Origin: a bacterium | Lineage (GTDB): Bacteria > AUK180 | NCBI GenBank assembly: GCA_023144005.1 | Contig: JAGLGN010000021.1 | Location: 35,941-99,940 of the forward strand | Direction of reading: 5' to 3' | DNA: 64,000 nt | Part shown: piece after piece, positions 8,031-16,325 of the stretch | How the letters are laid out: the number at the start of each line of letters is the position of its first letter | Position numbering within the stretch: position 1 is the stretch's first letter | Program-made: the position numbers and the translations under genes | Notes under the pieces: generated by a model | Databases searched by the model: none | What the model saw: only the letters and a program-made list of their open reading frames with translations | Told to the model about the DNA's origin: nothing

Positions 8031-8921
8031 TTATATCTTCTTTTTCTTTAAAAGCGGCCTGGGATCGGTGAAGTTAAGGTCAAAATTGTTAACATCCTTC
8101 TTCAAACCGAAAGCAAGGGCCGTCAGCTGTGTAAAATAGAAAACCGGCATCCGTTCAAAATCCGGATGTTCCAATTTTATTTCTTTTTGCCTGTCATCAA
8201 GGTTGAATGCGCAAAGCGGACAGCTTGTTACAAGAGCTTCAGCGCCTCGTTTGCGGGCACTTTCAATTATCTCATAACCAAGCCGCACAACGGTTTTGGG
8301 ATTACGGACTGTCTGATATGACCCGCAACACATTGATTTCTTCGGACTGTCGATGACATCGACCCCGATGGCGTTCAAAAGGTCTTCCATGATCGTAGGA
8401 ACTTCCGGATCATCCAATGCGACCTCCTTCGGCCTCAAAAGCGTACAGCCGTAATATGGAGACACTTTCAATTTACCGAGGCTCTTTTTCACCTTGGATT
8501 TGATCTCGTCAAATCCCATTTCCCTGATGAGCTCCAATAGATGAACGACCGTTACACCGCCTTTGTAATCCTCTTCCCTGTCCATGAAATTATTTATCTT
8601 GTCAAGGTCATCAGGCCGCTCCTGCATCACATTGCTTACGCTTTTCAAGGTATTATAACACATCGAACAAAGGGTCAGAAGACGGTAATCGTCTACTTCG
8701 CCTCTTTCATTCATTTCCTGAACACGGATAAAGTTACGCACCGATGCTATATGATGTATCAGATCATCTTGAGTGAGTGATGTAACCGTTCCGCAGCAAT
8801 TCCACCGGTCAATCTCCAATAGCTTCAAGCCAAGGACCTTCGCGGTGGCGATAGCGGAATCTTCAAAATTCTTTCCCGTGGTCTTCAAAGTGCAGCCCGG
8901 GTAATATGGTATCTTCTTCAT
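8031..8921 (-). CDS. hdrB: HdrB, disulfide-reductase subunit with two CCG domains
   Basis: Subunit that in methanogens binds two noncubane [4Fe-4S] clusters and reduces the CoM-S-S-CoB heterodisulfide; the bacterial substrate is usually unknown. Both cysteine sets are complete: C10, C42-C43, C85, C88 and C159, C198-C199, C234, C237. At 296 residues it has the normal HdrB length. It lies 3 nt after hdrC and 12 nt before the TfrB-like iron-sulfur gene, so it can be read as HdrB of an HdrABC complex and at the same time as the missing C-terminal half of TfrB. I infer that it may bridge the two enzymes. It is the only HdrB in the window. Confidence 0.92.
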   Translation of the reverse strand: MKKIPYYPGCTLKTTGKNFEDSAIATAKVLGLKLLEIDRWNCCGTVTSLTQDDLIHHIASVRNFIRVQEMNERGEVDDYRLLTLCSMCYNTLKSVSNVMQERPDDLDKINNFMDREEDYKGGVTVVHLLELIREMGFDEIKSKVKKSLGKLKVSPYYGCTLLRPKEVALDDPEVPTIMEDLLNAIGVDVIDSPKKSMCCGSYQTVRNPKTVVRLGYEIIESARKRGAEALVTSCPLCAFNLDDRQKEIKLEHPDFERMPVFYFTQLTALAFGLKKDVNNFDLNFTDPRPLLKKKKI

Positions 8922-8924
8922 ATG

Positions 8925-9332
8925 CTATCCTGTAAACTTTCTAAATGCGCTAACAATAGCTATTTGAGGCAATCTGCGCATCTCTTTCTCAGAGATATCA
9001 CGGATATCCATGTAATCTATCGCTTTGCGCAGCGTCATCTGCCGCAGAGATTCGCATATCTTCGAGGGATCCAGTCCTCTTGGACATCTCACGGTGCAGG
9101 TGAAACAGCTTGCGCAGAGCCAAATTGCTTCAAGGTCCAGAACCTCTACTTGACCGAGTTGGACCATCCTGTTTATCTGAGAAGGTGTAATGTCCATTTC
9201 TTCGGCCATGGGACAGCATCCGGAACATGTCCCGCACTGGTCGCAAAGAGTTACGACCTGGCCGCTCAGCTCATTTACTTTTTCTAAAAAAGCATTGCCT
9301 TCGTCCGTGATCTCAATTATTTTTTTACTCAT
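8925..9332 (-). CDS. hdrC: HdrC, iron-sulfur subunit of heterodisulfide-reductase-like complex
   Basis: Small ferredoxin-like protein (135 residues) that passes electrons between HdrA and HdrB. Two cubane cluster motifs are visible: C30/C33/C36/C40 followed by Pro, and C73/C76/C79/C83 followed by Pro. The gene sits between mvhG and hdrB with gaps of 10 and 3 nt, the usual bacterial order for a cytosolic HdrABC-MvhADG unit. There is no fused membrane cytochrome (HdrE), consistent with a soluble complex. Confidence 0.92.
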   Translation of the reverse strand: MSKKIIEITDEGNAFLEKVNELSGQVVTLCDQCGTCSGCCPMAEEMDITPSQINRMVQLGQVEVLDLEAIWLCASCFTCTVRCPRGLDPSKICESLRQMTLRKAIDYMDIRDISEKEMRRLPQIAIVSAFRKFTG

Positions 9333-9342
9333 ATCTTACACC

Positions 9343-10323
9343 TCAATCCGATTTCTTTCTTTTCAGAAGCGAAGATGGAAGACTGTACATATAAAAGAGC
9401 CCGCCCGGATCGACGATGCCGTCCAGAAGTATGTCCACTTCCTCTTCAGTAACGGCTTCTTCGTTCTCCATCCCAAGTATTGAAGCAATACTGGAAAGGA
9501 TCTTCGCGCCGTGATCAACTACATTTCCAACAGGGCCGAAACATCCTCTACAGGGCATATTTGCATTGATGCATCTTTCTCCGCAGCCGGAGCGTGTCGC
9601 CGGCCCGAGGCATATCAGTCCTTGTGCCAGAAAGCAGAGATCCGGATCTATCTTTATCTCATGCGGGCGCTTGATCTCTTTCATCGTAAGTTTCTCCGGC
9701 TTTGTCTTATTCAGCCGGCAGGAATCACAAAGAGACTTCTCGGGCGCAAGCACCGAACCCTTCGGGGGAAGTTCCCCTTTCAGTATTGCGTTTATCGCCC
9801 CCATGATAAGGTCGGGTGGCGGAGCGCATCCCGGAAGATAATAATCCACATCAATAACCTGATCCAGTGTTTTTACCGTATTGTGAAATCTGGGAAGTGT
9901 TACTTCACCGGATTTGACCTTTGTTCTGGTCTGCGGTATCACGCCTTCCTTATTGTCAACGGTATCCAGATCACGATAAAGTGTGTTCAAGATCTCCTTG
10001 CTGTTGGAAAAGTTAGCCAGGCCCGGAATTCCGCCGATATGGGCACATGCTCCGAAGGCGACAACGAGTCCGGACTTCTTTCTGAGGAGTTCCACCATCT
10101 CGACCTGTTCGTCTGTACGGACGGCACCGTTGATAAAGCTGACCGCGATAGCACCGTCATCCATTGCCTGAACATCTTTTTTCTTAAAATCCATGGCGAC
10201 CGGCCAGAATACGATATCTACGGCATCCACCACTGTGAGGATATCTTCGGCAAGGTCGACTACTGCTTCTTCGCATCCGCCGCAGGAAGCACACCAATAA
10301 AATGCGACTTTTGGTTTTCCCAT
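9343..10323 (-). CDS. mvhG: MvhG-type [NiFe] hydrogenase small subunit
   Basis: Small subunit relaying electrons from the NiFe site through iron-sulfur clusters. Starting at ATG 10323 gives 326 residues. That ATG is 6 nt after AGGAG, whereas the upstream in-frame ATG (10329) directly abuts the Shine-Dalgarno sequence. Cluster ligands include C11, C14 and C17 (WCASCGGCEE), the GACAHIGG segment, YLPGCAPPP, CDSC, and the C-terminal series ending CINANMPCRGCFGP. There is no twin-arginine signal peptide, so the enzyme is cytoplasmic. Its large subunit mvhA is separated by about 7 kb of fumarate, malate and maturation genes, unlike the contiguous mvhDGA order of methanogens. Confidence 0.92.
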   Translation of the reverse strand: MGKPKVAFYWCASCGGCEEAVVDLAEDILTVVDAVDIVFWPVAMDFKKKDVQAMDDGAIAVSFINGAVRTDEQVEMVELLRKKSGLVVAFGACAHIGGIPGLANFSNSKEILNTLYRDLDTVDNKEGVIPQTRTKVKSGEVTLPRFHNTVKTLDQVIDVDYYLPGCAPPPDLIMGAINAILKGELPPKGSVLAPEKSLCDSCRLNKTKPEKLTMKEIKRPHEIKIDPDLCFLAQGLICLGPATRSGCGERCINANMPCRGCFGPVGNVVDHGAKILSSIASILGMENEEAVTEEEVDILLDGIVDPGGLFYMYSLPSSLLKRKKSD

Positions 10324-10332
10324 CGTCATCTC

Positions 10333-10758
10333 CTACTCGACTTCCGTCTCAGCATAAGATAGATCAAGCGGTCCGAGCTTTTCAATATCGTCTATCATCT
10401 TATTCACGACCTTACCGAATTTTTCGCCCTCATTGGAGGAAACCCAGTCAAGTCTCAATCTATCATCCTCAATACCGAATTGTGCAAGCATTCTTTTGAG
10501 AAGTTTGACCTTCCTCAATGTCTTATAATTGCCGTTCTTATAATGACAGTCCCCGGGGTGGCAGCCAAGTACCAGAACTCCCCAAGCGCCTTTCTTGAAC
10601 GCTTCTATTATCAGTTCGGGATCTATTCTGGAGGAGCACATGGTCCTGATTATCCTGAAATGAGGTTTTATCTGTACCTTCGCGACTCCGGCATTATCAG
10701 CTCCTGCGTATGAGCACCAATTGCAGCAGAAAACGATTATTTTCGGATCTTTTTTCAT
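10333..10758 (-). CDS. mvhD: MvhD, [2Fe-2S] linker between Mvh hydrogenase and HdrA
   Basis: Adaptor that carries electrons from MvhAG to HdrA. The 141-residue protein starts at ATG 10758, 7 nt after GGAGG and overlapping the hdrA stop by ATGA; a longer open frame upstream runs through hdrA coding sequence and is not used. Conserved cysteines are C11-C12 and C15 (FCCNWCSY), C41 (CSSR), and C66/C71 (GCHPGDCHY), the MvhD pattern. Its position between hdrA and mvhG indicates a stoichiometric Hdr-Mvh complex. Confidence 0.93.
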   Translation of the reverse strand: MKKDPKIIVFCCNWCSYAGADNAGVAKVQIKPHFRIIRTMCSSRIDPELIIEAFKKGAWGVLVLGCHPGDCHYKNGNYKTLRKVKLLKRMLAQFGIEDDRLRLDWVSSNEGEKFGKVVNKMIDDIEKLGPLDLSYAETEVE

Positions 10759-12695
10759 AATGCCGCCTCCAGCATTGCTCTGAGCTGTGTGATATCGAAC
10801 CATTTTTGTTGTGATGCGCCTGTAGGACATGCGCCAGAACATGATCCGCAACCCTTGCAGAGTATCTCATTCACTACAGCGAGACGGGTTCCGTCGGACT
10901 GTTCTTCAGAAGTTATCGCGTCATACGGGCATATTCCGACACAGATACCGCAGCCGGCGCAGATATCTTCATCTACCCATGCAGTTATAGGTTCGGCTTC
11001 ATATTCCCCCTGGTTCATCAGGCGGATCGCCCTTGCGGCGGCAGCGCTTGCCTGCGCGACAGCATCCGGAATATCTTTCGGGCCCTGAACGGTACCGGCG
11101 AGGAATACTCCCTCAATGAGAGTATCAACAGGCCTGAATTTGGGATGGGCTTCCTGAAGGAAACCGTCAGAACTCTTTGATATCCTCAGAATGTCCCTGA
11201 TCGTCTCTGTCCCCTTATTGGGTTCAAGTCCGACCGAAAGAACGACCGTGTCAAATTCCGATTCGATAAATGATCTGGAAAGCGTATCTTCGACCTTGAG
11301 TTTGAGTTTCTTTGTATCAGGATTCTCTTCGATCTCGGCAACCCGGCCTCTTATGTATTTAACACCGCTTTTCTGCGCCCTTTTATAATACTCCTCAAAG
11401 CCCTTGCCATAAGTTCTCATATCGGTATAGAAGATACTGATATCCTTCTTCGGATCCGACCTTTTCATCAATTGAGCGAGTTTTGTCGCATACATGCAGC
11501 AGACCCTGGAACAGTATTCCCTGTTGATCTGCTCATCTCTGGAGCCCACGCATTGAATGAGAGCGATCTTCTTGCCGACCTCTGCGAGTTTCTTGCCTTC
11601 CGCCTCACAACCGATGATCCTTTCCATTTCAAGAGCATTGTAAACATTCTCGAACTTGCCGAAACCGAACATGGGCTTCTTCTTGGCGTCAAAGATGTCA
11701 AATCCTGTAGCGATGATTATCGTATCAACAGTGAACTTGACCTTCTCGGGATAGAGATCATAATTGATGGCATCCGCTTCACAAGCATCCCGGCATTTGG
11801 AACATGCCAGCGGGAAAAGCCCCAGACAATGATCTGTATCAAGAACATATGAATGCGGCACCGCGATATCTGAAGTTATATAAATTGCCTTTCTCAGAGA
11901 TAGCCCTTCATTGTACTCATCAGGCACATCAATGGGACATACAGGCACACAATCACCACAGGCGGTACATTTTACCGGGTCCACATAAGTCGGCCGTTTA
12001 TTGACGGTCACTTCGTAATTTCCAAGATAACCGGTGATCGATTCCACCTGTGAATATGTCATCAGTTCGATATTCTTATTGGCGGGCACATCTGACATCT
12101 TAGGAGAAAGAATACACGCCGAACAATCCTCGGTGGGGAATGTCTTGGAAAGCTGAGCCATATGGCCGCCTATGGAAGGTTCTTTTTCGACCAGATAAAC
12201 CTTGAATCCGGCATCGCCCAAGTCGAGGGATGCCTGAATGCCAGCGATTCCCGCTCCAACTACAAGCACTCTTTTTCCAATGGGCATTTTCTTAGAGTCA
12301 AGAGGCGTATCCAGTCTTACCTTGGAAATAGCGATCTTTGTAAGATCGATCGCCTTATCGGTAGCCTCTTTGGGAAAGTTATAATGCGCCCATGAGCATT
12401 GCTCTCTGATATTAGCCATCTCGAGAACATACGGGTTAAGTCCAGCGGTTTCCATAACCCTCATAAAGGTCAGGCCTTGGAATTGCGGCGAACATGCGGA
12501 AACAACGACCTTATCAAGTTTGTATTCTTTAATATCGTTGAGCATAAGGGTCTGTCCGTCATTGGAACAGAGATGGGAATTATCCTTGACAAGAACCACA
12601 TCCCCTTCCAATTTCGCCGCCTCTACAACTTTATTAATGTCAACAACTTCAGATATATTACCTCCGCAGTGACATACATATACTCCGATCCTCAC
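10755..12695 (-). CDS. hdrA: HdrA, FAD-containing electron-bifurcating subunit
   Basis: Central flavoprotein of the Hdr-Mvh complex, where one FAD splits or merges electron pairs between a low-potential (ferredoxin) and a high-potential (HdrBC) branch. The 646 residues show an N-terminal cysteine segment (VYVCHCGGN), a thioredoxin-reductase-like FAD domain beginning VLVVGAGIAGIQAS near residue 143, the SACILSPKM segment, an inserted ferredoxin cluster (CTACGDCVPVCP), and two C-terminal ferredoxin clusters (CAGCGICVGICP and CKGCGSCSGACP). All are typical of class-I HdrA of about 650 residues. The stop overlaps mvhD and the start overlaps korC, both by ATGA, so Kor and Hdr are translationally linked: a physical hint that Kor and HdrA share ferredoxin. 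Confidence 0.94.
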   Translation of the reverse strand: MRIGVYVCHCGGNISEVVDINKVVEAAKLEGDVVLVKDNSHLCSNDGQTLMLNDIKEYKLDKVVVSACSPQFQGLTFMRVMETAGLNPYVLEMANIREQCSWAHYNFPKEATDKAIDLTKIAISKVRLDTPLDSKKMPIGKRVLVVGAGIAGIQASLDLGDAGFKVYLVEKEPSIGGHMAQLSKTFPTEDCSACILSPKMSDVPANKNIELMTYSQVESITGYLGNYEVTVNKRPTYVDPVKCTACGDCVPVCPIDVPDEYNEGLSLRKAIYITSDIAVPHSYVLDTDHCLGLFPLACSKCRDACEADAINYDLYPEKVKFTVDTIIIATGFDIFDAKKKPMFGFGKFENVYNALEMERIIGCEAEGKKLAEVGKKIALIQCVGSRDEQINREYCSRVCCMYATKLAQLMKRSDPKKDISIFYTDMRTYGKGFEEYYKRAQKSGVKYIRGRVAEIEENPDTKKLKLKVEDTLSRSFIESEFDTVVLSVGLEPNKGTETIRDILRISKSSDGFLQEAHPKFRPVDTLIEGVFLAGTVQGPKDIPDAVAQASAAAARAIRLMNQGEYEAEPITAWVDEDICAGCGICVGICPYDAITSEEQSDGTRLAVVNEILCKGCGSCSGACPTGASQQKWFDITQLRAMLEAAL

Positions 12696-13255
12696 TTTTT
12701 ACCTCCACTTTTTCTTCTCTTTGAAGGCTTGTAATTGAACCCTACCTCAAAGGCCTTGAGATTCAGGTCTATGAATTTAGCAGGGACTGATTCTTTGATC
12801 GCTCTTAACATAGACTCGCGGCTGGCAAGCTTTGTTTGGGCTATGACAAAGCCCACCATAACTATATTTGCTACAATTCTCTTTCCAAGTTCCTCCGCAA
12901 GTCGCGTGGCGGGGATCGCCAATGCATTATACTTGGAATGATCCTGTACAACTGAAACAAGGTCATTATCATACAAAAGAGTCCCCTTGTTCTTCAGATC
13001 CGGCAAGAATTTATCGTAACCGGCCTGTGAAAGGGCAACAAGGATATCAGTTGTATCGACAAGAGGATAGTTGATCGCCTTTTTATCTATGACAAGCTGA
13101 GAACTGCAGGCACCGCCGCGCGCTTCCGGCCCGTATGCCTGTGTCATAGATGCCTGTTTTCCGTCATATATGGCTGTCGCTTTACCGACGATATATGCGG
13201 AAAGGATCACACCCTGTCCTCCGTAACCAGAAAATTTTACTCTTAATTCACTCAT
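12692..13255 (-). CDS. korC: 2-oxoglutarate:ferredoxin oxidoreductase gamma subunit
   Basis: Gamma subunit (187 residues) of the four-domain 2-oxoacid:ferredoxin oxidoreductase. The family signature FSGYGGQGVILSA begins at residue 8 and EARGG follows near residue 48. It overlaps hdrA by 4 nt and ends a korDA-korB-korC set in which spacing is minimal throughout. The enzyme oxidises 2-oxoglutarate plus CoA to succinyl-CoA, CO2 and reduced ferredoxin, or runs in reverse for CO2 fixation. Confidence 0.9.
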   Translation of the reverse strand: MSELRVKFSGYGGQGVILSAYIVGKATAIYDGKQASMTQAYGPEARGGACSSQLVIDKKAINYPLVDTTDILVALSQAGYDKFLPDLKNKGTLLYDNDLVSVVQDHSKYNALAIPATRLAEELGKRIVANIVMVGFVIAQTKLASRESMLRAIKESVPAKFIDLNLKAFEVGFNYKPSKRRKSGGKK

Positions 13256-13264
13256 CCCTCACTC

Positions 13265-14152
13265 CTATTCCTGTGAAAGGGATTTTTCATAGTCCCTGTG
13301 CTTTTTGACTTCTCCGTGAATTCCGGTCTGAACATTTTCCCAGAAACTCGGTTTTGGCTTATTCACGAAAACACCGCAGACGATGGGATTTTCAAGATCC
13401 ATTGGAATATCGTTGGGGTTCGCGCTGTGATCAATAACAGATCTCTTGCCGAAATGGTCCAGAAGATCAAGACCGGAGCCCTTTTTGTTCTTTCTCGCGA
13501 ATACCGTAGGACATGGCGAGACGATCTCAATGAATGAGAACCCCTTATTATTGACCGCTTCCACGATAGAATCCGTCATCCTTCTGATATGAAGAGAGGT
13601 CCATCTGGCAACATATGTCGCACCGCTGCTGGTTACAAGGCTCACAAGATTAAACGGTGGCTCGTAATTCTTGAACGGTGCCGTGCTGCTGTATGCCTTT
13701 AAAGGAGTTGTGGGAGCTGTCTGTCCGCCTGTCATACCGTAGATAAAGTTATTGACACAGATAACAGTAAGATCAATATTTCTCCTTGCCGCATGGATCA
13801 GATGATTACCGCCTATTGCGAATAAGTCACCATCACCGGATATTACAACCGTGGTCAGGTCTCTATTAGCCAATTTTATCCCGGTAGCAAAAGGAATTGC
13901 CCTTCCGTGAGTAGTATGATAGGAATCCACCTTCACATAACCGGCGACCCTTGCGGTACAGCCGATGCCCGATACAACGGCAACCTTATCAAAATCTATG
14001 CCCGCTTTCTTAATAGCTTCGGTAAATGCCGTAAGATTGGTTCCAAGGCCGCAGCCGGGGCACCATATATGCGGCATTCTATCCATTCTAAGAAAATCTT
14101 CCATCGGATGCTGACTTGAATTTTTTGGAGCCTTGCTCTTATTTTTTGCCAT
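13265..14152 (-). CDS. korB: 2-oxoglutarate:ferredoxin oxidoreductase beta subunit (TPP-binding)
   Basis: Thiamine-diphosphate-binding catalytic subunit, 295 residues from ATG 14152. That ATG lies 6 nt after AGGAGG inside the end of korA, better placed than the TTG at 14158. Key motifs are WCPGCG (30-35), GIGCTA (62-67), HTTHGRA (79-85), and the TPP/Mg motif SGDGD (105-109) with NNFIYGMTGGQ following. The subunit carries no extra cluster motif of the long pyruvate type, fitting the Kor/Vor form. The TPP site lies between this protein and the alpha chain encoded just upstream. Confidence 0.92.
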   Translation of the reverse strand: MAKNKSKAPKNSSQHPMEDFLRMDRMPHIWCPGCGLGTNLTAFTEAIKKAGIDFDKVAVVSGIGCTARVAGYVKVDSYHTTHGRAIPFATGIKLANRDLTTVVISGDGDLFAIGGNHLIHAARRNIDLTVICVNNFIYGMTGGQTAPTTPLKAYSSTAPFKNYEPPFNLVSLVTSSGATYVARWTSLHIRRMTDSIVEAVNNKGFSFIEIVSPCPTVFARKNKKGSGLDLLDHFGKRSVIDHSANPNDIPMDLENPIVCGVFVNKPKPSFWENVQTGIHGEVKKHRDYEKSLSQE

Positions 14153-15611
14153 GTGCAACCTCCTCGATAGCTTTCACAATATCATTAAAATCGTGTATGC
14201 CGCCACCCGCGTGTGTAACTCCCTTCGTCCTTGCATCCGGGAACGCGCACCTTTCCACTTCAAGCGCGATCTGCCCGAGATTCAATTCAGGGACAACAAA
14301 TCCGGCGCATTTACGCGAGAGTTCTTTAATTCTCTGCTCAGGGAACGGCCATACCGTGATCAAGCGCATATAGCCGACCTTTATTCCTTTCTTCTTTGCC
14401 TTTTCTATGGCAGGAATTACGGTCCTTGCCGTAATTCCGTAACAAACGACTATCACATCTGCACCCTCGATATCGATCTCCTCGATCATCATGATATCGT
14501 CGATGTTCTTGGTGATCTTTTCGACAAGACGGGTAACCACACTTTTCTGACATTGCTCGGTCATATCAGGATATCCCCTCTCATCATGGGTCAGGCCCGT
14601 AGTGTGATAACGATATCCGTCTCCCGCTTTCGCAAAGTCAGGTATCATACTCTTGCCAATTTCATATGGAAGGTACTTATCGGTGGATTTATTTGTGTAT
14701 TTCCTGTCAAATATTTCGATCTCTTCTACAGGAGGTATCACGACTTTCTCCGTCATATGGCCGACTATGGCATCCGTCATTATAAATACGGGCAGCCGGT
14801 ATTTCTCCGCCAGATTAAAAGCTCTGATCGTGAGGTCGAATATTTCCTGCGGTGATTTCGGGCATAATGATATAGAGCCGTAATCCCCGTGTGAACCCCA
14901 TTTCGCCTGCATCATATCGCTCTGGCCCCAGGAGGTCGGAAGTCCGGTCGAGGGAGAACCCCTTTGAACATTTACAACCACACAGGGGGCTTCCATCATC
15001 ATGCCGAGGCCGATATTTTCGGTCATAAGCGAGATACCGGGGCCGGATGTTGCCGTAAAGGACTTCATGCCGGCGAATGACGCGCCGATTATGCTGGCCA
15101 TTGAAGCTATCTCATCTTCGAATTGAATAAATACACCGTCCAGCATAGGCAGCCGATAGGCCATCCTCTCAGCGATCTCGCTCGCCGGTGTGATCGGATA
15201 TCCGCCGAAGAAACGGCAGCCGGCGGCGATGGCGCCTTCCGCGCATGCGATATCGCCCTGCATGAAAAATTCACCTTTCATTGTGCTTTTTACAATTGGC
15301 AGATTCTTGTTCCTGTTCGCGTAAACCTTTTTTACTTCTGGCTTTACTTCTTCTACTTCCTCTTCCGTGGTGATGTAGATAGCGAAATCAGGACATATCC
15401 GTTCGCAAAGGCCGCAAAAGGTACAATTCTCTTCATTGATCACTTCGGGCGGATGATACCCTTTCTCATTGAACTGAGTGGAAATTCCCAGTACATCCCG
15501 TGGACAGTGTTCAACGCAGAAATCACATCCTTTACACCTGTCTTCAAGGATAATGATCTTGCCTTTTATCCTTTTCGTGCCGGATCCTGCGGGTTTAGCA
15601 TGGCTTGCCAT
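14139..15611 (-). CDS. korA: 2-oxoglutarate:ferredoxin oxidoreductase, fused delta-alpha subunit
   Basis: 490-residue fusion. Residues 1-80 are a two-cluster ferredoxin (C26/C29/C32/C36 and C63/C66/C69/C73), equivalent to the delta subunit; from about 112 the alpha subunit follows (GDIACAEGAIAAG, then GGYPITPASEIAE and TSGPGISLM). YPITPASE is characteristic of 2-oxoglutarate rather than pyruvate enzymes. The start codon is downstream of a ggagagac stretch. It overlaps korB by 14 nt and is separated from the fumarase genes by about 50 nt. Substrate specificity is inferred from family motifs and from the fumarase, Tfr and malic enzyme neighbours; branched-chain 2-oxoacids cannot be excluded. 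Confidence 0.88.
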   Translation of the reverse strand: MASHAKPAGSGTKRIKGKIIILEDRCKGCDFCVEHCPRDVLGISTQFNEKGYHPPEVINEENCTFCGLCERICPDFAIYITTEEEVEEVKPEVKKVYANRNKNLPIVKSTMKGEFFMQGDIACAEGAIAAGCRFFGGYPITPASEIAERMAYRLPMLDGVFIQFEDEIASMASIIGASFAGMKSFTATSGPGISLMTENIGLGMMMEAPCVVVNVQRGSPSTGLPTSWGQSDMMQAKWGSHGDYGSISLCPKSPQEIFDLTIRAFNLAEKYRLPVFIMTDAIVGHMTEKVVIPPVEEIEIFDRKYTNKSTDKYLPYEIGKSMIPDFAKAGDGYRYHTTGLTHDERGYPDMTEQCQKSVVTRLVEKITKNIDDIMMIEEIDIEGADVIVVCYGITARTVIPAIEKAKKKGIKVGYMRLITVWPFPEQRIKELSRKCAGFVVPELNLGQIALEVERCAFPDARTKGVTHAGGGIHDFNDIVKAIEEVAHGKK

Positions 15612-15665
15612 GTGTCTCTCCTTTAAAATATTCCGAATTCTTTGTAAGCATTAAATATACAGAGC

Positions 15666-16223
15666 TCATTCTTCATTATATTTTTTCATGCCTTCTTCAT
15701 AAAGGTCGCTTCCAAATGTATCATTTGCAACGATGCAGGGGAAATCCACGACCTCAAGTCTTCTAACGGCTTCCGATTTCAGGTCCTCATATGCGATTAT
15801 CTCGGCTTTTTTGATCGTTTTCGCGATCAGTGCGGCTGCGCCGCCGACCGCGGCAAGATAAACCGCAGTATTCTTCACCATTGAATCAAGAACCTCTTTA
15901 GACCGATTCCCCTTTCCGATAGTGGCTTTCAGGCCGATATCCAGAAGTGCCGGGGTGTAAGGGTCCATTCGGTAACTCGTGGTGGGCCCTGCCGAACCGA
16001 TAGCATATCCGGGTTTAGCGGGTGCCGGGCCGACATAATAGATCACCGCGCCGTTTATATCGAACGGGAGATCCTTTCCTTCTTTAACCAATTGTACAAG
16101 CCGTTTATGCGCGGCATCACGGGCGGTATAAATTATTCCGGTGAGCAGAACCTTATCTCCGATCTTCAACTTCTTAAGGTCTTCGACTGCCAAGGGTGTG
16201 TTGAGTTTATATACTTCAGCCAT
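15666..16223 (-). CDS. Class I fumarate hydratase beta subunit
   Basis: 185-residue C-terminal domain of the oxygen-sensitive [4Fe-4S] fumarase (separate-subunit form), which hydrates fumarate to malate. Typical beta-subunit features are KIGDKVLLTG, IYYVGP, GPTTSYRMDPYTP (near residue 100), GKGNRS, and the alanine-rich GGAAALIA helix. It is the second gene of the cluster, about 100 nt after the alpha subunit, and that spacer contains a word-repeat island. L-tartrate dehydratase beta is the only close alternative; the pathway context favours fumarase. Confidence 0.9.
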   Translation of the reverse strand: MAEVYKLNTPLAVEDLKKLKIGDKVLLTGIIYTARDAAHKRLVQLVKEGKDLPFDINGAVIYYVGPAPAKPGYAIGSAGPTTSYRMDPYTPALLDIGLKATIGKGNRSKEVLDSMVKNTAVYLAAVGGAAALIAKTIKKAEIIAYEDLKSEAVRRLEVVDFPCIVANDTFGSDLYEEGMKKYNEE

Positions 16224-16276
16224 TTTGTTCTCCTTTATAAAATTTGTTCAAAGTTCCAAAGCTCTTCTTTTCTTCA

Positions 16277-16312
16277 CTAGCCTCTAACCTCGAACCTCTA
16301 ACCTCTGAGCTT
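16277..16312. repeat. CTAACCTC-type word repeat, copy 4, between fumarase subunit genes
   Basis: Units ctagcct, ctaacct, cgaacct, ctaacctctg lie in the 102-bp spacer (16224-16325), next to a gttcaaagttccaaag word at 16246-16260. The repeat interrupts an otherwise tightly packed operon. Confidence 0.75.
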
Positions 16313-16325
16313 TTCATATGATGCT

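Noticed and set aside
9511-10362. 283-codon open frame antisense to mvhG
   Set aside because: It lies opposite a gene with all catalytic motifs, and no promoter or Shine-Dalgarno sequence supports it.
14133-14855. 240-codon open frame antisense to korA
   Set aside because: Shadow of the korA coding strand; composition and codon use are not those of neighbouring genes.
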